A stretch of 64,000 nucleotides of DNA from Girardinichthys multiradiatus (taxonomy: Eukaryota > Chordata > Actinopteri > Cyprinodontiformes > Goodeidae). The stretch lies in assembly GCF_021462225.1 (NCBI RefSeq), contig NC_061806.1, positions 1,488,001 to 1,552,000 of the forward strand. The letters are read 5' to 3'. The position numbers and the translations under genes are program-made. This document shows, piece after piece, positions 46,157 to 57,217 of this stretch. Numbering within the stretch: position 1 is the stretch's first letter; every line of letters begins with the position of its first letter. The notes below the pieces were generated by a model. That model was given only the letters and a program-made list of their open reading frames with translations. It made no database searches and was not told the DNA's origin.

Positions 46157-46431
46157 CATCAAATTTCACCCACATCTGATATGAAATTTCAAAATTAAAG
46201 CCCTTAAAAATAAGACATTTAAGACATTACTGTTTTTATAGCAAGGAAACAGATTGTTTCCAGTGATTACTCTCACTTCAGGCTGAAAAGAGAACAGTTC
46301 CAGATTCCACTCATCGAATTTCATGTGGAATTTGAAAATTAAAGCCAGTGAATATATATTTATGATCTCATGTTTTATTGTCTGATCATTTGTGATCTCT
46401 TAGCACTTGAAATATGTTTTAAGGATGACTA

Positions 46432-46678
46432 CAGGTCCTTCTCAAAATATTAGCATATTGTGATAAAGTTAATTATTTTCCATAATGTCATGATGAAAAT
46501 TTAACATTCATATATTTTAGATTCATTGCACACTAACTGAAATATTTCAGGTCTTTTATTGTCTTAATACGGATGATTTTGGCATACAGCTCATGAAAAC
46601 CCAAAATTCCTATCTCACAAAATTAGCATATCATTAAAAGGGTCTCTAAACGAGCTATGAACCTAATCATCTGAATCA
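46432..46678 (+). mobile_element. Tc1-like end fragment, same family as 13.7 kb
   Basis: It starts with CAGGTCCTTCTCAAAATATT after TA (46430-46431) and follows the transposase-5' terminal repeat of the element at 13694-15303, in opposite orientation, through 'aagggtctctaaacgagc'. It stops at 46678, where the right arm of the 4.16-kb element begins. Only about 247 bp remain and there is no coding part. Confidence 0.85.
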
Positions 46679-46882
46679 GCATTGGAGTTGGTACATTCCT
46701 TTTCCTCAAGATTTTGTTATTTGTAAATGTGTTTCGGGAATTGTAAATTTGTTTTCTCAAATGTAAACTTGTTTTCTAAAATTGAAATGCGTTTTCTGAA
46801 AAGTAAATTTGTTTTGTGACTTGTAAATGTGTTTCAGATATTGTAATGTTGGTTTGCACCTCCAGGCCACTATATAAACCTA

Positions 46883-47884
46883 TTTAGCTAATATTCTGCA
46901 CCATAAGCAAGTTTATTCAAAACTATTAAATTTAGCTTGTTTTTTAGACATTTTAGCTTGAGGCTATGTATTGAAATTGAAATAAATAGATTCTATGAAC
47001 AATTATTGATATGTTGCCATATTTTTGCAGTATTTGACATAACTGCTGATTTTCTACATTGAATAAAAGCCAATAGAGTCGATTAAAATTTTTTTGTAAA
47101 CACAGTGACGTGGTATTTTGACCCAAGGTTATCAAACTTAAAAATCTCATGCAGCATAGTTGCATATTTAGCACATTTACCACATACAGCTATAGCAATA
47201 TTGCTATCTGCTCATACCTGAATCTTCATTAAAGGTTGTACCAAAGGCTAATGTTTGCTATTACAAGCTAATGGGGTATTAGCCCACATTAGGGTTTGCA
47301 AGACGTTAGCAAACATGGGTTGAATCTAGGTAGCTAATGTCAGTAGTTTTACTCACTAATAAATTCGAAGCAACCTGACATCACAAGTGCAAGCTGTACT
47401 GTCTTTATTTTACAAGGGTTAGAAGAACACAGCCAATGCTGTGCTGAAGAAGAAAATAAAATTTACATTTGTTTTACATTGTAAATACTGTAAACATAAA
47501 TTAAAAAAAGAATAATTTAATAAATAACCAAAATCCCAACATGCTGTTGTGCACATGCGTGGACACAGGTTTGTTTAGAGGTTCTAAAGATTTGGTGAAG
47601 AAAAACAGTAAAGACTAAACGGAAAGACAACGAACATTCTGAGCTGAGGGAGCAAAAACAGCAAACCTTCTTTCCAAGATCACATATGTAGTCTGAATTT
47701 TAATACAGGTGTTTTTCCATTCATTTTGCTTCTTCATGAATCTGTTTAATTCTACTGTGAAGTCCATTAGTAGGCCCGGTGCTATATCAGTTTGGCTACA
47801 GCTTTACATATTTTCTGGCCATTACAAAAAGGTAACTTTAATTTTTCTGGTTATGTGAATGTGGATGGTTACACTTGAAACCAT
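46883..47884. other. Unique sequence, no gene seen
   Basis: AT-rich. The region 47220-47340 repeats the words 'gctaatg' and 'ttagc' without a regular period. No feature is assigned. Confidence 0.45.
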
Positions 47885-48035
47885 CTAGCCAGTCTAAATT
47901 GCCTCTAGGTGTGTGTGTGTGTGTGTGGCTGTGGGTCTTCGTGCTGCCCTGTGACTGACCGGCAACCTGTGCAGGCTGTACCCCGGCTCTCGCCCAATAA
48001 CCACTGGAGACAGGTAACCCTCCAAGGATAAGTGG
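47885..48035 (+). repeat. SINE body fragment with GT run
   Basis: The text 'ccagtctaaattgcctctagg', a (GT) run at 47911-47928, 'gccctgtgactgaccggcaac' and 'ctctcgcccaataac' follow the body of the SINE at 45793-46156 in plus orientation. The tRNA-like head is absent. Confidence 0.55.
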
Positions 48036-50249
48036 TATAGGAAAGTATAGAATACTAATATCTCTGAATTGACAACCAGCAAAAAAACTTCTCCTACAGT
48101 GTGGATGACATCTATAATGAGCTCAAATTAGTTTAACTTCATAAAGAGCCCATCTCCTAAGCAGGATCCAGATATCAAAGCATTTTCTTTAGTTTCATAA
48201 CACATTAGCACTAAAATCTTCCACAGGAAGCATGGGGGAAAATCCACCAATGCCCTGGCATTCCTTCTCCTGTTTTCCAATCACTTTTCTAGGTCCCGTC
48301 CTGATGACTGCATTCAGACCAACTCACAAAGAACGTATAGCAAATGCTTCCATTAGCAATAGTAACAAAGTAGATCTAGTCTTAATGTCTACTCAGGTCA
48401 TCATCTTTCTGGCGCTGTCTGGGTCAGATTCATTATCCCCTCATGCCCTATTATTATTGGGTATGTGTCTGCAGACCCAGGCTATTGTGCCATCTGCTCA
48501 CACTCTACTGACACTCAGATTAGGGGTGTAGGCCATGTTTAGACCAGAGAATTACTGTCACCCAAAGACGGCCAGTTAGATTAGACCAAGAGGCGAAGAT
48601 GAAATGTAACATGAACAGTTGTGGACTCAGGAATCTGTCCACCACCTGATTTCCATGCTGTTCCCACCAAATTAATAACACCAGTGTTGTCAATCTCCTG
48701 TTCTCCACATGCTCCTGCTTTTCTCCTTCTCTTCCTATCCTTTTTCTCCTCTTCCACATGACAATGCTATAGTGCCAGCTTTAGGCTCTTGCTTCCTGAA
48801 ACAATAATTTACAACAGCCTTACTTAAAATCCAGACTTCGGTCTAGATCTGAACCGTACAGCTTGCTAATCCAGACAATGGCCAAAATGCCAAAAAAATG
48901 CAGGCTGCATTGCAGAATTTGACATATAAAAGTGTGGAATATCATATAATTTGGTAACTTGTGCATTTGAGAAAGCAAATCTCTACAGGTCAAAGTATCC
49001 TATAAATGTTTGCTCACACTGACGTTCACAGGGAAAGATGGATAATAGAGATCAAGTCAGCGATCCCTTAGCCTTTCTGTTTTGTGACCCACTTGGAACC
49101 ACCTCTCCCCTCAGACCTGACAGAAGTATATCACTGTTCACTAATAAATACAATCTGTAAGCAAACTACTTCATTTGTGAAGCAGGAAAACACCTCTGAT
49201 GGTGTGTTTTATCCAAACCCCATTAATTGGAACTGCAAAGAGAACATGCTGAGCCAGGTTTTCATTTAGAAATAAATGATGAGGCTACAAGTGATTTAGT
49301 TGCCATCTTGTTCCAACATTATAGCTGCTTTGTAAAACCAAGTTACTTCTGTTTTGGAACAAAGAACGCTGTCCAGAAAAAAAGTCTTCTGATCATCATT
49401 AGTAGAACTCATTCCTTAATCTATTGTGGATCATTTAATATTGTAAAATGAAAGTTCATGTGTGGAAAGTTTTTCTTTTACTAAAAAGACTGTTATATTT
49501 TTAGAAGCTTTACAAAAGCATTACATTCCCTAAATCACTCCATGGCAACTTTTCCTCCAGGATGTCAGACAGAAGCAAGAAAGAAAAGACAGACCTTGTT
49601 AATAAACTGTATATCGAGTTATTCTTAAGAAAGAAAAAAGTAGGACAGATGGGTTGGGAGGCAAGGGTGCGAAGATAAAGATGCAAAGCTATTCAAGGTT
49701 CAATGCTCAGAAGGTACACCTACACTGGAAGTGTTAGCTGCATTTGTTGCAGTTTCAAGTTTGTTTATTTAGGAGGTCTATTTTTACACTTATTGCCAAA
49801 ACTGCCTGAACTTCCCTCCATCACACCTAGCTTCTTGGTATGAAGATGTTGAAATGTTTGGAATTCGTGAAATATAATAAAAATAAAATAAAATAAACAA
49901 ATAAAAAATTATTTTTAAACCAACAGTTAGACAAGCCTGCTGCTACTGACCAAAATTGGACAGATCCACAAGCTTTTGGCCCGTTACAAGCACAGACATG
50001 AGTTTAGTTTGGGATTTTTTTGTTTGTTAAACGCTAACACAAAGGACTGCATTATTATGAAATGGAAGGAAAATGTGGCACGCATCTCGATTTTTCAAAC
50101 TGTGGAAAGCTGGTGTCTGTTTTAATTAAGGCCATCTGAGTCAAAACATTGTAGGGTCACGACTAAAATTAAGACTTTGCACAAAGAGACTGAACGTTTC
50201 ACCATTTTCTATTTGCAAAATAGCGCAAGCGCATTTGTGAACGCTGAAA
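48036..50249. other. Unique sequence, no gene seen
   Basis: Open frames at 48232-48531, 48520-48759 and 49084-49451 lack recognisable domains. An AATAA-rich run lies near 49870-49915. Confidence 0.45.
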
Positions 50250-50335
50250 TTTAATTTTGGCTTTTACTTTGACTGGGCCACGCTAACACAAGCTTAGGTT
50301 TAAACCATTCCATTGCACCATTTAATACAAGCATA
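50250..50335 (-). pseudogene. Small Tc1-like transposase relic
   Basis: The minus-strand reading gives NGAMEWFKPKL, then VLAWPSQSK, the motif that precedes the final catalytic E in Tc1-like enzymes. Only some 28 residues can be read. Confidence 0.4.
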
Positions 50336-50589
50336 TGTAGGAGTGACCGGCAGTGTCTAGAAATGAGTGAGGGAGGGGGAGTGATAGTGAGAAAACTCAA
50401 CACAGTAACTCGGGACAGCATTGTACTAAAATGTGAAGCAGAAGAATCTGGAGTTCAGCCAAAACAGGAACAATTGAGTTTTTTGATTGTAACGAACAGT
50501 TTTACTAACTAAGATGCCTTTGAGAAAATTGCCTGTAGTGGAACAACGGTAGATCTTTTGATGCAGGGAGGAATGTCGAGATTGGATGC

Positions 50590-50840
50590 CTTGCAAGCTA
50601 GGAGCTAGGTGGGGGACCTTGGATTGCTAATTCCCAGTGGGATAACCTGGCTTTGGGGACACAGACTGTCACCTCACTAGTGGGTAAGGAACCAGAACTG
50701 TTGCATGAAGTTGATAGGTACCAGCTACAAATAGTTTGACTCATCTCTACACACAGGGTTCTGTGGAGCTTCTGGGGGACTTCAATGTCCATTGTTGGGC
50801 TCCAGCCATGAATGAAACATGGATTTGAAATGTACACAGA
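50590..50840 (+). pseudogene. LINE endonuclease fragment
   Basis: The plus strand reads GSVELLGDFNVHCWA, with the GDFNxH motif of apurinic-type LINE endonucleases. It is preceded by 'gtaccagctacaaatagtttgac', which follows the same fish LINE in order but with a large internal deletion. The polymerase part of what seems to be the same family lies at 60896-61570, beyond the provirus. Confidence 0.5.
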
Positions 50841-51709
50841 GAACTGCAGACAGGTGTAAAAACAAAATCAAACAAAAAAACCTCTGAATCCCATACTGCA
50901 CAGCATTAACCTATTTTATTAGGCCAGCCCCAGGAAGGAGTAACAGTGTGATGTCATGGGGATCCATGAAAAGAACACTACTTTTAGACGCACCTCTTTC
51001 CCTATTCTTGTGCCCAGCAGCATAAGGAGAGGCAACCCACAAGAGGGTCTGAAACTCAATGGAAATAAAACTCTACTTCCTCAAAGAATCCCTGGATCCA
51101 ACAAAAAATACACTTAGCTGTCTGCATATCCGGCAACTGTGTAACAGCCGAAAATTAAGACAAACTGCCTGAAATTGTTTTTGTCTGAGCTCCTGCAGGA
51201 AAGAATCTGGTAGAATTACAGATTCCCCAAAAAGATGTCAATGAGCTGTTTCTTTTCAACTGCCCTGAGGAAAGATTGCATAGGAACCATAGTCCTGCCC
51301 GCCTGCTGCATGTGCCAGAGGTCCCTCAAGCTACGGAACCAAGCAACCAGACCGAGCCGCAGCTTTCTTCATGCAACTTAATGCCATTGTGCTTTCTTCA
51401 CTCCTGTTCATCAGAAAGGTTCATGTAAGAGGTTGTGTCTGGGCAGAGAAAATCAGTTTAGGATCAAACAAACTATTGTTTAGTCTTTAGTGTTTGCTTT
51501 TGTTTTGGTTCTAAAAGTTTAATTATTTGAGTGCTAGCAGGGTATCTGCTATAGAGCAGGTAGCCTTTAGTTGTATATTAAAGTTATGATAAACATTACT
51601 TCAACATGTGGTTTAAAAAACAGATCAACCATAACGCTAACTCCTAATGCTAGCACCAGGAATGTCAAATATTTATATCTGGTTTGTCGCCATCTTGTGC
51701 GTTGGGACA
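50841..51709. other. Unique sequence, no gene seen
   Basis: Nothing recognised. Possible further LINE remains, too decayed to call. Confidence 0.4.
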
Positions 51710-52208
51710 TGTTGGAAAATATTTAAAATACTTAATAGGGTCTGCATTGCTATGCTCAAGTTAGGTTTAATAATGTGTGAAATGAAATGTATTGTGTAAC
51801 TTAGTGGATTGCTCAAAACAGGTGTGTGTGTGTGTGTGTGTGTCTGACTTGGCTGTGGTCTGCCCGGCACCAGTGAAGATATTTCTGTACATGTCTGAAA
51901 ATAACAGCCAGAAGTAGAATAACAGGAATGTTGTGAAGGTCGAACAGACAGCTGAATGCCAGGTGTAAGAGTTCAACTGACACTCAGCTAAAAATGTGTG
52001 TTTTTTCTTTGTAATTGTACACGCCTTGCTTTTGAATAAAAACCCTGTCTTTGGGGAGGAAAAGTCAGAAGTGCTTCTGGTGACTTAGCTGGAACACCTC
52101 TCCTCCGGCCGGGGCAAAAGAAACTTTGCAGACTCTGTGGTTCCTTTTATTATTTAGTTTTACTAAAACAAACGAGCACGCAGGAGTTTCTGGGGAACAA
52201 CTGCAACA
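51710..52208 (+). repeat. 5' LTR
   Basis: A 499-bp repeat beginning TGTTGGAAAA and ending GCAACA. It includes a (GT) run at 51822-51842 and an AATAAA at 52035-52040, probably the poly(A) signal, within 'ttgaataaaaaccctg'. By eye it differs from the 3' LTR at about 14 single positions plus a few small indels, close to 97% identity. Confidence 0.92.
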
Positions 52209-52211
52209 ACT

Positions 52212-52232
52212 TGGTGACTCCTGACGTGATTT
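52212..52232 (+). promoter_or_regulatory. Primer-binding site, tRNA-Trp-like
   Basis: Three bases after the LTR comes TGGTGACTCCTGACGTGAT. The complement of the tRNA-Trp 3' end is expected to read TGGTGACCCCGACGTGAT, so the match is good except for one substitution and one extra T. No other common primer tRNA fits as well from memory. Confidence 0.7.
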
Positions 52233-54020
52233 GGGAAAAGCGAGGACTTACAGCTAAATCAGAACTTCACCAAAAGACTCTGACACCGGGGTAACCCCGC
52301 ACTTCTTACAAACCTGTTTAAACGAACTCTGCACTTTTGGCAGTCGATAGGCCTAAATTCTTGGTGTCAGATGTCTGAGTAAGTGAAATGTTCTGCTAAA
52401 TTTAACACGTGTAAAGTAATGCATTAAGGTACTGTAAAAGAGGTCACGAAAAGCAAAATGAGAAGTGTTTTTTGAACTAAAGGGTTAGAGTCCCTCTGAA
52501 TAAGGGTTCGAGGCCCGAGTGTGTTTCCTGAGTTTGGCAACTCCACATGTTTTCTGACGAGAATTCATGATTTTGCTGGGTTGAAGTCCCAGAGGGTGGG
52601 GACCTCCAAAGCGTAAACAGTTTTCTTAAGGTTTGAGTCCTTTAAAAAATAGGGTTAGAGTCCCTAGAAAGGTTGTTCATTGTATAAAGGAAGCTGAAAC
52701 CAGGCAAAACACAAAGGTTTGAATGCTGTGTTTTATGCGAGTTCTGCCTCGATAAAACCAGATTACAGATGTAATAATACATAAAGCACATACTATAAGT
52801 CCTGTGAAGCAAATGAGTTACTGTGAACAGTTTGTATGAATCTGTAAGACCAGTAACAGTGAGAGCATGACTGTGAGTTATAAATGACATTTGTAACAAG
52901 ACCAGCATGAGAAAACTATGAGCTAGAATAGGATAATTCAGCAAGAATAGTTAGACTTGGAGGACATTTAGTGGACTCCAGAGAAAAGTACATAATACAC
53001 AAACACATAAAATACATGAGCTGTTCACAGAAGAAATAATCTGTGAAAACAGACGTTTCAGGCGGAGTGGGTGAGAGTGTGTAAGGAGAGACGCCCTGCA
53101 GACAGTTGGTGTCATGACCCGGATTTGGCTCTAACTAAAGGATAATTAATTGACTATGAGGCGGACGTCGTTCTACAACACCACAGGGTCGACCCAAGAC
53201 AAATGGTAAGGAGATCTATATTTATTCTCCTTTTGCCTGCTAATAGTGTAGGTGGTGTTGTGGAATAGATATCTGTTTTCTCTTAATTTTACAGTCTTGA
53301 TCAGTTTTGGGTAAAATATTTGTTGGTTGAAATAATGGATTACGGTAAAGAAATGATATAGTGCGTAAAAATATTTGTTGATTGAGACAAGATAAATTTT
53401 AGCTGAGATACTTGAATGTTGAAGCTGTAACATACTTTTCACTGAAGATACTTAAATGGTGACGGTGTTGAAGTAAATAAGTTCCGGATTTGGCAATCCA
53501 AACTCAGTCCTGACGAGGACTGGGGTATTTAGGCTGGGGTTAGTAAGAGCCTCCCTGAGGGATTGGGACGCCTCTAAGTGGCCAGGGATAGGACCCCGAG
53601 ACCCTGAACTGGCAGGTGAGGGAAGACAGTTGAGATACTTAAATGGTGAAACTGTAATAATAAGATTAAGTAAAAGGAATTCCAGGGAGTCAACAGAGGG
53701 TTGATTCCTAGGTGCCAAACTGGGTTTGGCATCACAGCGGTCGGACCAGGAGAGATTGAAAAAGTCCCGCTGAGTGGAAGGGTTCGAGGCCCTCCACGCG
53801 CGTAAGCTATATATCCTGTTGTATTTGTATTTGTCTAACTGGATTTATTATGTATATGAGTGAGAAGAGAATACAAATGAGTGGCTGCGAATGGCTACAC
53901 TTGAGTGTGAGTGACTGTAGAAGCGGTGATTATATTACAAACTGTATTGCCATAGCGTAAAAAAAAAAAAAAAAAAAGAGAGACAAGTTGTTCAACATGG
54001 AACCGTGAAGTAGATGGTTG
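52233..54020 (+). other. Long proviral leader
   Basis: About 1.8 kb without a convincing open frame. It contains six short hairpins described separately, an A run at 53960-53978, and the palindrome GGGTCGACCC near 53186. The packaging signal and splice donor of a retrovirus would be expected here, but none can be pinpointed. Confidence 0.6.
52481..52665 (+). other. Cluster of tRNA T-arm-like hairpins
   Basis: Five units lie at 52481 (AGGGTTAGAGTCCCT), 52503 (AGGGTTCGAGGCCC), 52577 (TGGGTTGAAGTCCCA), 52628 (AAGGTTTGAGTCCTT) and 52651 (AGGGTTAGAGTCCCT). A sixth, AGGGTTCGAGGCCCT, is at 53779. Five of the six have a perfect 4-bp stem and 52503 has 3 bp; all have a 7-base loop starting TT. That is the shape of a tRNA T-arm, and the sequence is close to the pol III B box (GGTTCGANTCC). 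The function is unknown. Confidence 0.6.
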
Positions 54021-54021
54021 A

Positions 54022-55197
54022 ACTGAGAATATAAGAGAGACAGAAGCACAAGAAACATTTAGACTTTTAAGAGGGGTTACACAATTGGAATCAAAAGTGC
54101 ATGATTTATATGAGAAACTTCTCAACAGATGACAGAAAAACAGTTTAAAGACTCTGGAAGAACACACACCATGACTACTTGTAGCCAGAGCGGTCCATCC
54201 AGATTTCAATGTCCGTTGTTGACCTCATCAGTTGGAATGACAAAATATGTCCCTTTTTCATTAGGAGATGTACAGGCATTAGTGGATAAGTTGTCACCTA
54301 TTGCAGGATGCGGACGTGTCTGGTTACAGAAATTAGATACATTGACTAAAGGCATGACACAGGCCTTGGGTGACTTTAGAGCAATTTTGGGACGATCTTT
54401 GCGTCCCTCGGTGGCTAGGAAGATAGAACAGAATGCTGATTGCAGTAAGGGTCCTGATGACACACCGCTGACACGTGTAATGACAGCCCTATGAAGGCCA
54501 TAAGAAATCAGTATCCGCCCCCGTTGCAGTCCCTCAATTCGATTGGAACCCTAATCAGCATCCTAAAGAGCACATTAGTGCTGCAGTGGACACGAGGATG
54601 AGACACACAAGAGTTAATCACCAGGGTGACAGATCAGGAATGGGAGAAATGTTTAGAGAAGCCGTATTAAAAAGAGTTCCTTTTGAGGTGTGTCAAAAGA
54701 TGAAAAATAATCCTGATTTGCAGGGAGCAGACTTCACAAACTGGGAAAAACATTTAATTCACCATTTACATACAGCTCAGGAGGCAGAGAAAAAGAAAAG
54801 AGGAGAAAGAGCAACTCCAGAATCAGCTCCTTAAATTGCAGCTGCAAGAGGCCAAAGAGAAATTAAATAAGAGAAAAAGTGATAAAACTGAAAATGTAAT
54901 GTTAGCTGCAGCTCAACCTGTTCCTCCTGCAGCACACACCCCTATGTTTATGTTACCACCTGTTACTGATCAGTGCCAAGGAGGGGGGTTACATCCTCCT
55001 CCACCCTATTTATTTTATAATTACAGGTACAGTGGCCCCGGTCGTGGAGGCGGATGGCATGTTGGTGGTCAGCTGGTCGTGGTGGATGGTGTGGAGCACC
55101 CAGAGGACGGGGTGGAGCCAGCAGGGCACTGGAAGATGTGTGCTACAACTGCGGTCGGTCTGGACATTGGGCACGCACCTGCTCCACCTGGGGGTAA
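54022..55197 (+). pseudogene. Proviral gag, multiply frameshifted
   Basis: Gag builds the virus core. The first coding-like stretch (about 54022-54130) ends at a stop and has the look of a coiled coil. A second frame (54129-54494) has the capsid-like segment PFSLGDVQALVDKLSPIAG. A third (about 54520-54834) continues the capsid with FREAVLKRVPFEVCQKMK and ends in a charged helix. The next frame runs into a proline-rich stretch. The nucleocapsid frame has a single CCHC zinc knuckle at 55141-55182 (C-x2-C-x4-H-x4-C) and ends at TAA 55195-55197. At least three frame changes and one stop mean that no complete Gag can be made. The true start codon cannot be placed. Confidence 0.75.
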
Positions 55198-55319
55198 CAG
55201 TAGGGAGTAACGGTCCCTCCTAATGCAGGTATGGCACCTCTACCACCCCAGCAGGGCCAGTCTCCACAGATGGGTGGACACCCGTCTTACGGCCCATACG
55301 GACGCCCCTGAGGAGGACC

Positions 55320-55705
55320 AAGGCAGCGTGGGCACAGCAGATCCCATGTTGCCTGCAAAGGTGGGAGAACTGTCTGAATTTTTAGTGGACACTGGAGCTA
55401 CTTATTCCACCATAACACAGCAACCTCCTAAACCACTGCTCTCTACCAAGACTGTTTCTGTGATGTGCTTCTCAGGGGCTGCACAAATTCTTCCTGTTCA
55501 GATTGGGACTCAGAGAGTAACTCACCCTTTTGTGTGTTCACCCAGCACACCTGATCATTTGCTGGGCAGAGACTTATTAGTGAAGCTGGGAGCATCAGTG
55601 CTGTGTGGTACTGATGGGTTAACGGTAACTTTTCCAGATGGTCCCTCTTTGGCATGTGGACAGATGCTTCAGCATGGACAATATTTTTACAGAGGAATAT
55701 GCTGA
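55320..55705 (+). pseudogene. Proviral protease (retropepsin) segment
   Basis: The frame contains EFLVDTGATYSTI, with the active-site D-T-G triad starting at 55388, and later LLGRDLLVKLG, the second retropepsin signature. This enzyme would cleave Gag and Pol. The segment follows the gag stop in a different frame, so its expression would need a frameshift or suppression. It is open for about 130 residues. It then passes into the pol region by a further frame change. Confidence 0.78.
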
Positions 55706-56297
55706 CATCTACTGGGGACTGCTGACCGCACCTTCTTCTCCAAGCAGCATCTTCTCTGTGTATCAGCTGTGGAAACCCTGGATTCAAAGTCTCTGCCTCT
55801 ACACCTCTCCGCCTGACCCGCCCCATGTCACTCTGTTCTACGACCGTTGTCACACTGGATGGTACCAGGATTTGTTTAATGAAACAGTAGAAGGTAGGAC
55901 ATGGTTTATTTCATCCAAAAATATTTATGTGGCTCCTGAGGGTGTGGCTGCAACAGCTGATTTAACACCTAACCAAGCAGAATGGTATTTAATGTCAGAT
56001 GAAGCTGTTCCTCATGTTTCTCTTTCTTTGCATCCTGAGCATCAAGCTAAGGAATTGGGAGGAGTGGTAAAGCGCTCTCTGACAGCTGGGGACTGGCAGG
56101 ACACCTCAGTCACCAACTCAAGGTATTCTAAGAACACAGACACATACTGTATAAATGTACAGCTACTGATGAAGTTCTGTTGTAGCATGAGATGCTCATA
56201 CATCATCCTGGAAGGGAAAAAACAGATCATCCCAAAGCTGCAGCTCTTTTGCAGAGCCTACCTCATCAGTTATGGGCTGAAGGGCCCACAGATGTAG
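55638..56297 (+). pseudogene. Pol linker between protease and reverse transcriptase
   Basis: A readable frame with TLFYDRCHTGWYQDLFNE and DEAVPHVSLSLHPEHQAK. This is not part of the protease or polymerase proper. I recognise it only as a stretch found between the two in some fish class I elements. It loses frame near 56180, where the polymerase continues in another frame. Its role is unknown to me. Confidence 0.5.
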
Positions 56298-57217
56298 GAT
56301 TAACCCCCTGCGCCCCAGTTTCTATTCAGGTTGCATCTCCCTCGCTTATTTGGGTTCCACAGTATCCACACAAACAACAGGCTCAGGAAGGCATCAGAGA
56401 CACCATTGAAGGCCTGAAGGCAGCAGGTGTGTTAGAAACCTCAGCCTCATCATGGAACACACCCATCCTTCCTGTAGAGAAAAAAGGTACTGGAAAATAC
56501 CGCATGGCACATGATTTAAGAGCAATAAATTCAGTTCTGGTGACTCCTACTGTTCCTGTCCCAAATCCCTATGTTGTTCTCTCCAACCTTGAACTTTCAC
56601 ATCAGTGGTACACATGTATTGATCTAGCTAATACATTTTCTGTTTGTCATTAACAGAAGAGTGCAGAGACATTTTTTCTTTCACCTATTGTGGGGAGCAG
56701 CCGTCTGCCACAAGGGTTCGCCCTTTCCCAGGTATATTTAACCAGGTTTTGAAAGATGTGTTACAGACTTGCCGCCTACCACAGAACGTGACTAATTCAG
56801 TACGTGGACGACGTCCTACTGGCAGCATCCATAGCGGAGTTCTGTTTGCAATCTACAGAACTCATGCTGAGACATCTGCATAAACATGGATTCAAGGTCA
56901 GTAAAAATAAACTACAAATAGCAAGGAAGCAAGTTTCCTTCTTGGGCGGAGTTATTACCACAGGAAATACGAGCATGTCAGGTTCACATAAGCAACGTAT
57001 TTTAACACACCCTAAACCTCTTAGGTTGAAAGACATGCTGTCATTTTTGGGCCTTACAGGCTACAGCAGGAACTACATCCCAGGTAACACCGATCTCACA
57101 CAGCCCCTCAGAGACCTAGTCAGAGAACAGGGCATGCAAAATCTCAACAATGGCCTTTATTGTGTTAAAGCAGCTTCTCTCCAACGCGGCAGAACTTATG
57201 CTCCCAGACTACACTAA
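56192..57217 (+). pseudogene. Proviral reverse transcriptase, frameshifted
   Basis: The polymerase fingers and palm start in the frame at 56192-56653. AGVLETSASSWNTPILPVEK and KYRMAHDLRAINSV are typical of class I retroviral enzymes, and CIDLAN holds the first catalytic aspartate. A stop follows at once. A short stretch in another frame carries FSFTYCGEQP. The catalytic YVDD box stands at 56801-56812 in a third frame, which runs to 57217 and includes SFLGGVITTG and the thumb. The active-site residues are still present, but three frames are needed to read through them, so this copy makes no polymerase. Confidence 0.82.

Larger units (their letters stand above)
42717..46874. mobile_element. 4.16-kb element with long inverted ends and 6-bp flanking repeat
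   Basis: The left arm (42717-42881) begins TACAGTGGCCTGGAGGTGCA. The reverse complement of the right arm (46676-46874) begins TATAGTGGCCTGGAGGTGCA and stays alignable throughout, with an extra run of about 35 bp in the right arm. Both arms are made of a degenerate unit like 'gaaaacaaatttacat'. TAAACC flanks both sides (42711-42716 and 46875-46880); with a slightly different choice of end the repeat can be read as TAAACCTA. Inside are a hAT-type element, a SINE and a Tc1 end fragment. Once these are removed about 1.6 kb remains, with no recognised transposase. The superfamily is not determined. Confidence 0.62.

Noticed and set aside
53895..54463. Minus-strand frames opposite gag
   Set aside because: They are shadows. 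The sense strand carries readable capsid motifs.
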